Assembly (NCBI GenBank): GCA_013115125.1
Contig: JABANN010000344.1
Span: forward strand, 1 to 37,209
DNA length: 37,209 nucleotides
Direction of reading: 5' to 3'
Source of the DNA: Perkinsus olseni
Taxonomy: Eukaryota; Perkinsozoa; Perkinsida
The translations under genes were made by a program, and so were the position numbers. Shown one piece after another: positions 1 to 9,945 of this stretch. Position 1 is the stretch's first letter. Each line of letters begins with the position of its first letter. Below the pieces are notes generated by a model. It had not been told where the DNA came from. It did not search any database and saw only the letters and a list, made by a program, of their open reading frames with translations.

Positions 1-234
1 CGCCCGAAACGACAACATCATCTCCTGTGCGCTGCTATTTCACCTTCCGTACCTAAACGGTACTCCTCAAGACCGATTATCGAGAAACCTAAGGAGGTAA
101 CGCAAACAACTATCTATACACGAGGGGATCACACAGAGAGGGTTCGGTAGTACAGGAAACGATCACGATGAATAGTAGGAACAATGGGGATATACCAAAA
201 ATGCAGGAGAAGATGGTCGCTGTCGTCGAGGTAC

Positions 235-1708
235 CTAGTCAACGGCGAGGGGGATATGAGAGACACCCATGGCGTTGGTTATCATAACGCAGACCGCAAA
301 GAGGGCTACGATGGTGATGATGACGAGGGTCCTAATGGCGAGCTTTCCACTCAGTCGAGAGGCCTCCTCCTTCATCACTTTCGCGAAGATGATGCAAGGA
401 CAGGTAACGAGAAGGAGAGTTCCCAGAGACCCACCCAAGAGAGATACGACATCAGCTATGCCAGGCACCAATATGGCAATGGTCAAAGTAACCACGAGTA
501 ACACCAGTGAAATGGAGATACGGAGTACTTTCTCGCCCCGACTCTCAGAACGGAGAGCTGAGGGAAGCCTGTCACGACGTCCGAGGAGCGGTTGACGGCG
601 TGATGTCATCTCTTTCATCGACGAAATGAAGTGCACTGCAGCTCTCGCAGTCGGGTTGGTGTTGATCGGGATGGAGCACATAAGGCTGAGTGCGAGTGCC
701 AAACGACAGAGGTTGATAAGAACGTCGTCGTGAGAGTAGTTGGTGATGTAATTCTGGTGAGTAGTTCCCAAGAAGCTGAGGTAACCGGACACACCGATGA
801 GGACGTAAAAGCCCAACTGCAACGTAGCCACTCTGAAACTGACCTGGAAGCATCTTTTTGGTGTGGGGTCCACGAGCTCGTTGGCAACGGGAACGACATT
901 AGTATGGCAGATGTAGGCGAAGAGGGTGATGGTCAGACACTTTAGGAGAGGCCACCCGAAACTGGCGAGGCTGACCGGAAGATCCTCTGGGAGAATCTCC
1001 GCGCGGCCAGGCGCTTCAATAAGGGTGCAAATTGCCGTAAAGATGAGGGCGGCTGTCGATATCGGTGTCACATGTCGTAGAACAGAAAGCTTCTCTGGAA
1101 GGACCAGTGGAATAGCTACGACCGCAACCAGAATTATGCAGAATGTGCGGGAGACGTTAACACCAATCCAAGCAAACAACGCGGGTAGGAAGTCGCCTTC
1201 TAGGATGAGGTAGGCAGTCATCGTACCCATGCCATAGAAGAACATAATGGCGTCCATGAGGGCCGCTGCCCAGCGACCGCAGCAGCTGCCTAGTAAGGAG
1301 CCATAGGAGCCTCGGCCTGTCCTCTGGGCTGACTCCATGAGAAGGTACATAGTGAGGACGGCTATGGCGGCAGAGATAACTAATAATAAAACACCGTTGA
1401 TGATACCCGCCTGAGAAAAGCTGCGATGAATCGATGGAAAACCGGAGCGAAAGCGGGCGCACCTGTTTCATGACGTAAGGCAGGCAGAGGACACCACCAC
1501 CCATCGATGTTGAGATTAAAGTAAACATCGACTGAGTGACGCCGCCAGGGGTGAGCTTGAAGGATCTCCTTTTCTTCTGAGAAGCTCCTTGACGGCTCAG
1601 ATCAGGTGTGGCCCTGGTCGCCACGCTCTCTTCTGATCCGAGACGCTGGTACACGGGCTTACTCTCGGGCACTGCCGGCATTTGATGAGGCAAGAGACGA
1701 ACAAGCAA
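235..1708 (-). CDS. Amino-acid transporter, Aa_trans family (tandem copy 1)
   Basis: Predicted membrane permease of the Aa_trans/AVT (SLC36/38-like) family, moving amino acids across the plasma or vacuolar membrane; the substrate cannot be read from sequence. Two exons, 1463-1708 and 235-1410, are joined over a 52-nt phase-0 GT-AG intron, giving 473 aa. The join restores the family pattern of TM1 (GGGVLCLPYVMKQ) running into AGIINGVLLLVIS. About 80 residues of hydrophilic cytosolic N-terminus precede about 10-11 hydrophobic segments. Conserved stretches include ITLFAYICHTNVVPVANEL (middle) and PINTNPTARAAVHF. The start at 1708 is the first ATG; a second at 1681 (MPAVPESK) is equally possible. 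The next gene upstream is a paralogue on the same strand with its intron at the same codon, so this is a tandem duplication. Confidence 0.9.
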
Positions 1709-2072
1709 CTGCTGAAAGTTAAGCTAGGTACGACGACGAAGAAAAAAAGTACACAATAACACAAGACACGCAAGTTGAAACCGTTGAGACCCTGGGGGGC
1801 TTGCGTCAGTGAAATCGTACGACAGCTAAGCTCTTTGCTTCTAATGAATCTACGTCAAATGTCGCGGCTGATTCTCCACGTCTTTCTAAGAAGACCCGAC
1901 CACTAAAAAATTCTATCATCACCACCGCCATACGCAGGTAGGCCGACGTCGTAGGTGACCGCGCAGTTGAATTACTTGACGATGGAAGGGGGAACTAACG
2001 ATAGACAAGCATGGGTAGAGAGCACAGGTTAGCTCGGAAAAATGATCCAAACCGGTACGATCAGTTGGTAGA
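1709..2072. other. Spacer between the two transporter genes
   Basis: No coding signal on either strand. It should hold the promoter of transporter copy 1 and the 3' end of copy 2. I see no repeat or RNA gene in it. Confidence 0.5.
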
Positions 2073-3621
2073 CTAGTTCACGGTCAAGGGGAGATGAGTA
2101 ATCCTCATAGCGTTAGTAACCATCAGACCGACAGCTGTCATAGCCACCACGGCTGCGACTGTCAGAGACCATACCACAACTTGCCCTAAAACTGTCCTGG
2201 ATTCGGTCTTCATGATGGTTGTAAAGATATAGAGTGGGCATATGATCATGATAATAGTACCGAGGGACCCGCCTAGCAAAGAGACAACATCGGCCACACC
2301 TGGCACCAAAATCCCGACCGTCAAGGTAACGGCCAAAACCAGGAAACTGAAGAATATCCTCATCGCTCTCGCCCCGTAAGTCTCCTCGTTGGCCGAGGAC
2401 ATCACCCGCCTTCTCGTAGGGAGGAGCTGATCTCCTCCAGAGACGGCCATGAGCTCTCTGATTGATTGGAAAAAATGTACCGCGGCCTTGGCAGTCGGAT
2501 TGGTGTTTATCGGGAGGGAAAACAGAAGACTACACGAAAGGGAGAGTCGACATAGACTGATGAGGATGTCGCCGGGAGGGTAATTAGTAATGTAGTTTTG
2601 GTTCGTCAGGTGGGAGAAACTGATGTACCCGGCGACGCCGATGACGATGTAGAACGACAGTTGAACGAATGCTACTCGAGAAGTCACCTTCAGGACTCTG
2701 GCGGGAGTTGGGTCGACAAGCTCTCCGGCGACCGGCACGACATTCATGTGGCAGATGTAGGCGAAGAGGGTGATGGTGAAGGACTTCAGCAGCGGCCACC
2801 CGAAGAGGGCCAAGTCCATCGGAGCTTGTGGGGGAAGCATAGTAGACTGTCCGCGAGCCTTCATCATCGTGATGGCAGCTGTCAGAATGAGGGAGAATGT
2901 AGCCACTGGTGAGACGTACTGGAGAGCCGACAAACGGCGAGGGAGCACAAACGGCACCGCGAATGCTGCGGCACCGACCATGCAGATGGTGCGACTGGCT
3001 CCAGGTACCCCGACCAATTCAAAGAGGGCAGGGAGAAAATCGCCAAGCAGTATGAAGTAGGCGATGACCGCGCCCATGCCGTAGAAAAATAGCACGACAT
3101 CCAGCACTGGAGCCACCCACTTCCCTGCACAGTAGCCCAGGAGCGAGCCGTAGGAATGCTTGTTGACTCTGATGGCACACATGATGAGGATGTACATCGT
3201 GACGAAGGCGATGAGCGAGGATATGCTCAAGAGAAGCACTCCGTTGATGAGACCAACCTGAGCAAAATGGGTTGGTCCTGGGTGGAACGACGACCGACGG
3301 TCTCACACGCGAAATCGACGAGTCATAAGCTGACGATAAACGGCGAATCCCGAGAAGCTGAGAATCACTAACCCGACAAGAGACTATTGCCACTACCTGT
3401 TTCATAACGTACGGCAAGCAGAGCACTCCACCTCCCATCGCCGTGGAGATGAGCGTGAATGTAGACTGCCTGATGCCTCCCGCAGTGAGCGGAGCGAAGG
3501 ATCTCTGCACGAAGCCCTGACGATAGGGTACAGGGCTGGCCGAGGAGGAGAAGTCCAATGGAGGGGCATTAACCGCCGATGGATCGAGAAGTCGAGTAGA
3601 CATTCCCTTTGCTGATTCCAT
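2073..3621 (-). CDS. Amino-acid transporter, Aa_trans family (tandem copy 2)
   Basis: Paralogue of the neighbouring transporter. Exons 3397-3621 and 2073-3257 are joined over a 139-nt phase-0 intron located after the same MKQ codon as in copy 1, giving 469 aa. After the join the protein reads VMKQ then VGLINGVLLLSIS. It shares ITLFAYICHMNVVPVAGELV, QNYITNYPPGDILISLCRL and PINTNPTAKAAVHFF with copy 1 and has the same number of hydrophobic segments. The hydrophilic N-terminus (about 60 residues) and the loop before the last membrane segments are the most different parts, so these probably carry regulatory differences. Same orientation, 364 bp apart. Role inferred from family only; the substrate is unknown. 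Confidence 0.9.
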
Positions 3622-4135
3622 ACTCGGAGGAGGCTAGTAAAACTGCGTATGGCCGTATGGCAATGAAAATTTGTCATCGTTTCGGTGTCGATGCAAAAAG
3701 CGCGCGCCCGAGTGATCGGACAAGACGCGCATCTTATTGTGCTTCACGACGACAGTGTAGCAAGGCAGGAGCTTCGCTTGGGCGACTTGTAACACAACAG
3801 GCTGATGGGCATGCCAATATGGTGATGATACACTTCTTAAAAAGACGATGATTTTCCCCATGATGTTGCTACTGCTACTGCAACCCACAATACTGAAGCT
3901 GCTGCTGCTGCAGCTGCTGCTATCCGCAGTTACACACAGTCAAAGTAACCGCATCGAAAACAAGTAACTCCAATCTACACACTTTTCCTCGAGTGATGAT
4001 GAACTGCAAGCAGCAAGAGCCTGCGCACGGCGCCGGCGCCAGCGGAGCGATACCAGCAAGTGGCCACATCGAAGTCGTCGTCGTCGTCAGACAGATGACA
4101 GTCAACTCGGCGAATAATCGAAAACAAACGTCGTA
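3622..4135. other. Spacer with short (GCT)n microsatellite
   Basis: No credible gene in this 514-bp spacer. A short CTG/CAG trinucleotide run lies at about 3898-3922. The ORFs seen here are short, lack homology and have no splice partners. Confidence 0.5.
3898..3922. repeat. (GCT)n microsatellite
   Basis: Interrupted trinucleotide repeat of GCT units, about eight copies with one CAG interruption, in intergenic DNA downstream of the F-box gene. Confidence 0.8.
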
Positions 4136-5215
4136 TTAATTCAAATGGTGCTCCTGCAAGATATGACCACCGACCCCTTCATCATCATCCGAAGCGTCCG
4201 AAAGATACTCCCAGCCGTCGGTGGATTCCCAGTCCAATGGCTGCCATCCATCCTCGCTCATCACAGGTGGCTCGAGTGAGCTTCTCTTCGGGGCTCTCGG
4301 AGGGCAGTAGACCCCAAGTCTTCTAATAACAACATGATAGATACCGTTATCGCGGAAAGCTATACAGGGCGTCACATGCTCGCCCTGAACCCAGGAGAGG
4401 TCTGTGACAACACCAGTGCACTCCCAGGGCGAACCGGGCAGTCTGCGGTAGAACGTCAGACCCTCACGATTCAGCAGCATCCCCATCAGCCCCTCGAATC
4501 GTGTAAGCACCAGCGAGCTCTTCGGTTGAAGCTGTTGTATCTGCGCCAAAGGTTGCCGATAGGAGCCACGGACCTTTCTCGGGTTCTCCTGAATCTTAGA
4601 TTCTTTAATTACAGCTCCGGTGTCCGGCGAAAAGGTTACACTGCTCTTTCCACCAGAATCGAAATCGACGCAGGCCAGGCTAAGATTGTCAGCGTTTTTC
4701 TGGACAAGCACTTCTAAATAGATACCATTGCCGCCGCACGACCTCAAACAGTCAACCTCGATGCGGGCAGAAAGATACGCCACATGATCTCTATCATCGA
4801 CGAACGTCATAGTAGGTCGGTCAGTCTCTCTGAAGGTCTTAGAGAAAGCATTGAAGAGCTTGTAGCGGGACTTCCAGTCCACGCTGACTCGCTTCGCCGT
4901 CGTCTCTCCGCACTTGCCGACCAGGAAAGATTCCCCGCTCTGAAGCTGACCATGGAAGATATGAGCACCCAGCTCACGCCAAAGATTTAAGGTCCGGCAC
5001 TTCCGCCGTGCCTCCTTGCAAGACGTCTCGAATGCCGCCAAGTCCTTGGGTCCGAGGCTCCTGAGGACGTGCAGGAGAACTCCCTCAGGGAGGTCGAGGA
5101 GTGGCAGACCGCCGATACGCCCTCTCTTGGCAACGCGCCTTGTAGTGCCAACAGGCTTCTTACGGCGGACGCGCAGGGCAGCGGCTGACGGCGGGGGTGC
5201 CATGTGGAATGACAA
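4136..5215 (-). CDS. F-box domain protein
   Basis: Single-exon gene, 359 aa. Residues about 37-83 match the F-box consensus: DLPEGVLLHVLRSLGPKDLA, then a CKEAR segment and LNLWRELG, the usual L-P-x-x-L...L-R-x-L...W pattern. F-box proteins bind SKP1 and bring substrates to an SCF ubiquitin ligase. The basic first 35 residues (RVRRKK, RRVAKRGR) could be a nuclear signal. The rest has no WD40 or LRR repeats that I can recognise; it contains alternating beta-like segments (TMTFVDD, LSLACVDFDSGG, SVTFSPDTGAV) and ends in an acidic tail (SDASDDDEG). Substrate unknown. Start chosen as the first ATG; MAPPPS five residues in is a possible alternative. Same strand as its neighbours. Confidence 0.8.
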   Translation of the reverse strand: MSFHMAPPPSAAALRVRRKKPVGTTRRVAKRGRIGGLPLLDLPEGVLLHVLRSLGPKDLAAFETSCKEARRKCRTLNLWRELGAHIFHGQLQSGESFLVGKCGETTAKRVSVDWKSRYKLFNAFSKTFRETDRPTMTFVDDRDHVAYLSARIEVDCLRSCGGNGIYLEVLVQKNADNLSLACVDFDSGGKSSVTFSPDTGAVIKESKIQENPRKVRGSYRQPLAQIQQLQPKSSLVLTRFEGLMGMLLNREGLTFYRRLPGSPWECTGVVTDLSWVQGEHVTPCIAFRDNGIYHVVIRRLGVYCPPRAPKRSSLEPPVMSEDGWQPLDWESTDGWEYLSDASDDDEGVGGHILQEHHLN

Positions 5216-5378
5216 CGAACGAGCAGCGAGCGAGGGGTCGCCAACAGCAGCAGCAGCAGCCGGCCCTGCAAGTAACAGTATGGATAGAAATCAAATGGCT
5301 ATATTGCACGTAATGGGGCATCTAATGATATGGACAGCAGGTGGGAGCGATAGCATGGTACGTAATATGCACGCCAAA

Positions 5379-6995
5379 TCACGTTAGGGCATCCTCCTCC
5401 TCCTCCTCATCCCCGTCTTTCTCCTCAGGATAATCCAGAGGCTGATAGAGAGGGACCATGGGCCCACTTCGGCCAGTCGGACCTCCTACATCCGAAAGAT
5501 CATCAGCGTCAACTCCACCACCTGGTCGAGCGTACGCCGGTGTGTTGTCTAATACCTGTCAATGACGGCGGTCAATTAGAGTGGCGTATCTTAACGCACC
5601 TCGAAGAGCCATTGCTGAGAAATCTCCCCTTCCTCGAGACCATTGCCGCTCCGTATCCACTCCGCTAAGCCATCCAATTCGCCTTTACTCCGCAAGAGGA
5701 AGCCAAAGCACATCGACGAGTTGAGCCGAGACCAACCGAGCTGGACAGAAGGCCGCTCGTCACAAGGCCCTCGCCCTGGGGGGAGGGAAGCACTACACTG
5801 TGGGGCTTCAGTTGATGTATGCAAGTCCCTTCCTGTATCCGGTCGGGGTCTGTCAGAGCCGGCTGAGTGGCTAGGTGCGGGTCCAAATAGTAGAGCTGAA
5901 AGGAATCCTAGGTTGCAGGCAGACGATGGCGGGAAAGGTGACCCCTCCCGTCCACGCCGCCACGAAATAGAGTGCGCTGGTGGTCGACTCCCCGCTGCTG
6001 AGACCGACGAAGCCGGGTCTTCGAAAGCAAGCCAGGATGAGGGGTATGTGGCTTTGAGGGATGGTGGCGTCCTGGCCCTGACAAGAACGCCGATTGACCT
6101 AGCTATGAACGTGAGTGTCCGCTGCGAATAAGCCTTACCAGTCTGACACAGAGTAGCACCAGTACTGGGAGGGCGCCTTCCTCAGCCAGTAGCGGCTCTA
6201 CTTGATCCTTGTACAGCACTCCATCGTCGAAGGCAACACAGTGGAAGGGCACTCGAGGGGCCCGACCGGCGGCTTCGTCCTCCTCGTGAGCCGCCTTGAT
6301 AAGCCGCGATGCCACCTGTCATTCAAGTGGTAGACCAACAACGAGCGTGACCTACCATCCCTCCACTGGTCGGACCGAACCATGTGCCAGGGCGTTTGGC
6401 CAGGACCTCCTGACCCATTCTAACCATACGATGCAGCGATAGCGGCGCTGATGGATCGTCCAAGAAGAGGCTCAGTACGGCACTAGTGTCAGCAGCATCT
6501 GCATGCCATAAAGTGACTCCCTCTAGAAAGTACAATCCGCTACCTTTTCCATCAGCAGTTTTCTTAGCCTCTCGGACGGCCTGGGCCAACAGCATTTGAG
6601 TGGCGCGTATCTGCGACGTCACCATCGACTGCCACCATGCATCAGTCGTTCGATGAGCCCTACGGCGCACCCCCAACCCTTGTCGCTGACGCTGGCCGGG
6701 CCTGTACAACCTTCGATGGGCTTGAACCCACTCCGGTAAGTGAAGAGGATGACGTTCACGTAGGAATGATACAAAGGACTCTCTTCTGGGGGCGGAGCGA
6801 TGCCGTCATCATCCATCAGTGGCGGCGAGTAGGTGTGGCCTGAGAGAAACAGATCGTCTTAAAACGAGCGAGGGAAGGCCTCAGAGTACCGAGCATGTGG
6901 ACGTCTTCAGTCAGCGGGAGTTTGAAGGGCATCAGCCAGGTTTGCAAGGAGTGGAAAAGGCGGGCCAGGGTCGGGGCGAAATTGTCGAATGCCAT
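5379..6995 (-). CDS. ATG4: Autophagy cysteine protease ATG4 (peptidase C54)
   Basis: Eight exons: 6890-6995, 6664-6839, 6356-6610, 6139-6315, 5943-6077, 5797-5895, 5600-5740, 5379-5555, with introns of 40-61 nt, all GT-AG and phase-consistent; 421 aa. ATG4 trims and de-lipidates ATG8. Spliced motifs follow C54 order: HMLGHTY, FTYRSGFKPI, SDKGWGCA with catalytic Cys93 running across an intron into IRATQMLLAQA, GTWFGPTSGGM, ALYFVAAW, then YYLDPHLATQ holding Asp288 and His290, and LNSSMCFGFLL. The Cys-Asp-His triad is complete. The C-terminus is acidic (DGDEEEEEDALT), as in other ATG4 proteins. Length is typical. No single ORF shows the gene because every exon is shorter than about 260 nt. It is divergent to the next gene, with 406 bp between starts. 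Start set at the ATG giving MAFDNFAPTLARLF; upstream exons are not excluded. Confidence 0.9.
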
Positions 6996-7401
6996 GGGGA
7001 CGGCTCGACAGGGTAATTGCCTGAATGAGCTCGAATCTGCAGTCTGAGACTCCCAGCCCGCAAATATCTTCTCCTAAACCGTGCAAGATACGAATTAGGT
7101 CAGATTTTGACAATGAGAACGGGCAGCACGCGTGAAAGCCATCTCCGGATCGTGGACACTTCGTGCTGAGCGAGTATTTCCAACTCAACGCAGCATTACC
7201 TACTGAGCCATCATACGGTATGGGGTTATGGCCATGACCCCAAGCTCTCGGCGGCCTCCCGGCGGCTTCCTACGAGAAGTACGCATGCCGCCGATTCGTC
7301 GCGCGCCCTGAAATTATGCGCCGAACCCGAGGAGCAAGATCCGGGGGAAACTATCGTCCTTTAGTTTGTTGCATCAGAAGTCCAGTTCTCTCCCCAGCAG
7401 A
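6996..7401. promoter_or_regulatory. Divergent intergenic region (ATG4 / pyruvate-kinase-like)
   Basis: 406 bp between two diverging starts, so both promoters should lie here. No TATA box or repeated motif stands out. Short ORFs in it lack homology. An extra 5' exon of either gene could hide here. Confidence 0.35.
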
Positions 7402-9626
7402 ATGACAACCGGCCCCAGCGTGGAAGACCAGGTGATGGCGATGGTCAGCATCGCCGATAAGAGAGTTCGTGCCATGAACGAGGTCAGCGGACGACGATCA
7501 TGTTCCGCTTCATCTTGTTTTTGCTTTCAGACCGCTGCTGAAGCTGACTTCGAAAGTGCCCCGACGCCAAGGCTTTGGAGCAAAGACAGTAGGCCGTCTG
7601 CCACCTGATGATTTGCGATGACACCTACTTTTCAGTGCCTAACATGAAGGTCGGAGCGGTGGTCAATGTCGGCTCTGCGCTGGAGGAGACCCTCACGGAG
7701 GAGTAGCAGGACCTCTGAGGGAGTTTCTTCTTTGCATTGTCGTTCGTGCCAGGTATTTCAGCAAGCTATTGAGCGGCGGTGCTTCTGTCATCGTGTTGGA
7801 CACCACCAAGGGAGTTTTCACTGAGGGAGGTAGTATCCACGAGGGCCTTTGCGCCGCTATCTACTGACGTGCCTGTGGTCTCCCCAGTCAACCCTCAAGC
7901 CTTGGTGGACAAGCTCAACATGTGCGTACAGAAAATCAGTGAGTCACCACGGCAATCCGCCTGCCCGGTGTGGGAGATGTACTTCTCAGGAGCTGCAGGG
8001 AAGGGCAGCGGGGTCAATCGTCCCTTCTCACTCGCCCTGTCTGTGGGGAACAATGAGCTGGCTAAGTTGTGCGTCACTAAAGTGGCCATACCACGCGGCA
8101 TTGGTGCTGTGATCATCCCTCCGGTCCGGACTGGCGCCGAAGTGAGCATGTTCCGCAGCTCCGTGTTGGGCATGAGAGGCAGGAGGATAAAGATATTCGT
8201 AAGTCGGCCGGCGTACGACAGCTCGATACCTCGGTCTTCTTCTCTCCTGCTCGCTGGGGCAGTATTCCGCCCTTGTTCGGAATGAGCATTATTACAGCTG
8301 CTGTGTGCCAGGTCCATACTACAACTACCAAGAACATTGAGGACTTCCTCCCGACTGTTGATGGCATTGTAAGTGCTCGGCCGTGTATGCGTCGTTTGAG
8401 TGTGAGGAAGTCAGATCGTCCCGCCATTGACAGTCAACTTCCGGAGCATCTGCGCCTCTGCCAACCTGGCCGGAAAATTGGTAGGAATCTTGGGGGAACG
8501 CCTCCACCCGCAGTGCCCACAGTCTCGCGATTCAATCTCTTCCTGCTCACATCGAGCCAAGTGCGACCGTGTGGGTGCATCGTCCACCTTCCTTCGCGGT
8601 CTATAGTTGCGTTTATCGCAGTTCGGGAAGTGCTTAGTGATGATGACAGGCGCCTTTTCCGTGCAGGTCATCACAGACTGCGGTGCTTCTCCTGTCGGCA
8701 ATCTCATGGCGGCAGTATCGGTGCAGAGCGATACGGCCTTGGTGAGTCGCCTCCTCTCCCCTAGTAATTCCGATCGTGTCTTGTGTTAGCTCCCTGATGA
8801 CGCAGCAGCCCATGCGGCCGCTACCATCCACACGCTGGAGGGTCAGGTCAGTTGCCTCTCCTCCTCTCAGGGTCATCAAAACGATCGCTTCTTTTGTGGG
8901 CATCTGGGTCGTTAGAGGCCGCAATTTCGGCGCCTCTTCAGGCCTCTACAGCAGCCGTCTCCTTCTCCTGTTCTACTGGGACAAACTCTGTCGTTGGGGC
9001 GGTCGTCGAGAGGGCCATCGCAATGCAGATGGACTCAGCGAATAACACGAAACTCATAGTGGTAATTGCTCCTGCCCCTCATTAAACGTGCTGATGCCGC
9101 CGGGGTGTTTAGGCGTTTTCGGATGACGGCACTACCGCGGCGATGCTGTCCAGGATGAGACCAACCTGCAAGGTAACCTGTGGGTTTGGGATTGCCTAAT
9201 ACTTGCTTCGTGAAGATACTGGCGATGTCCGCTTCCGAGGCAGTCATCAACTTCTTCACTACACTTTGGGGCGTCGAGCCATTGCAGACGGCCAGGTGAT
9301 TGAAGGCTTGCTATCATTATTTGATCACTCTACAATTTCTTTTGATAGTTACCAGTCCGCAGAAGCTGTCATTCAGAACGTAAAGGACTTTTGCAAGGAG
9401 ACGGGCCTTGCGGCCTCCGGTGGGAGCTGCCTCCTCACGGGGTCCGCGTTCTTCAGTACCGCGCATGCTGCAAGGTACGAATCTCGTAATTGTTCGACCG
9501 ATACCATCTACGGCCACATTTGATGAGCTTGACGACTTGGACACGTTCGTCGAATTGGTGGAGGTAAGAGAGAATGGGGATGTGCTTGCTTCTTACTCGG
9601 TCAATCACTGCAGCGCGGGCATGTGA
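7402..9626 (+). CDS. Degenerate pyruvate kinase-like protein (probable pseudoenzyme)
   Basis: Fifteen exons: 7402-7482, 7531-7588, 7636-7702, 7753-7829, 7888-7938, 7990-8198, 8312-8368, 8415-8480, 8667-8741, 8790-8846, 8918-9061, 9113-9172, 9216-9295, 9349-9419, 9475-9626. All introns are GT-AG and phases agree; about 434 aa. The fold order of pyruvate kinase is recognisable: KVGAVVNVGSALEE (for the TKIVCTIGP strand), AVIIPPVRTGAEV (for ASFIRSAEDV), KNIEDFLPTVDGI, ICASANLAGKLVI (for RCNRAGKPVI), FSDDGTTAAMLSRMRPTCKI (for T.SG.TA...RP..PI), TLWGVEPLQTA and SGTNLVIV. The NFSHG segment reads VLDTTKG, the SKIEN lysine and the ARGDLG loop are absent, and only about 50 residues separate A-domain halves, so domain B is missing. 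Catalysis is therefore unlikely; a regulatory or structural role is inference. The last exon could instead splice at 9564. Confidence 0.7.
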
Positions 9627-9945
9627 GATCGTTTCCTGGTCGCCACGAGTCTCCCGAATCCCATCCCTTCCGGCGATGGAATGCTTGTGATGACGCCCTC
9701 TCTCAGGTTTGATTTGAGTTACCTGGCCTCGGGCCAATCGATTTTTATTTAAGACGTTGAGAGCTAGGGGATAGTCGTGCGCGGGGATGTCGGCTGTTCC
9801 TGGGGAGTCAGTCATATTTTCAAGATTTTGGCGACTGGTAGTAGTTGTGTTGGAGTGTCGCTCCAGGAGTGCGGGCTTGAGCAGGCAGGGCACTGCACGG
9901 AATGCCAGGGAAGTGCTGAGGGGTTCCCTTCACAGTTATTCGTAC
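9627..9945. other. Spacer upstream of TIM44
   Basis: 319 bp without a recognisable gene. An open frame from 9787 runs into the TIM44 first exon, so the true start could lie further upstream than 9946. Confidence 0.4.

Noticed and set aside
4334-4717. 127-codon plus-strand ORF
   Set aside because: Antisense shadow of the F-box gene, no homology or splice partners.
7779-8285. 168-codon plus-strand ORF
   Set aside because: It reads through two introns of the pyruvate-kinase-like gene; the spliced exons match the family and this reading does not.
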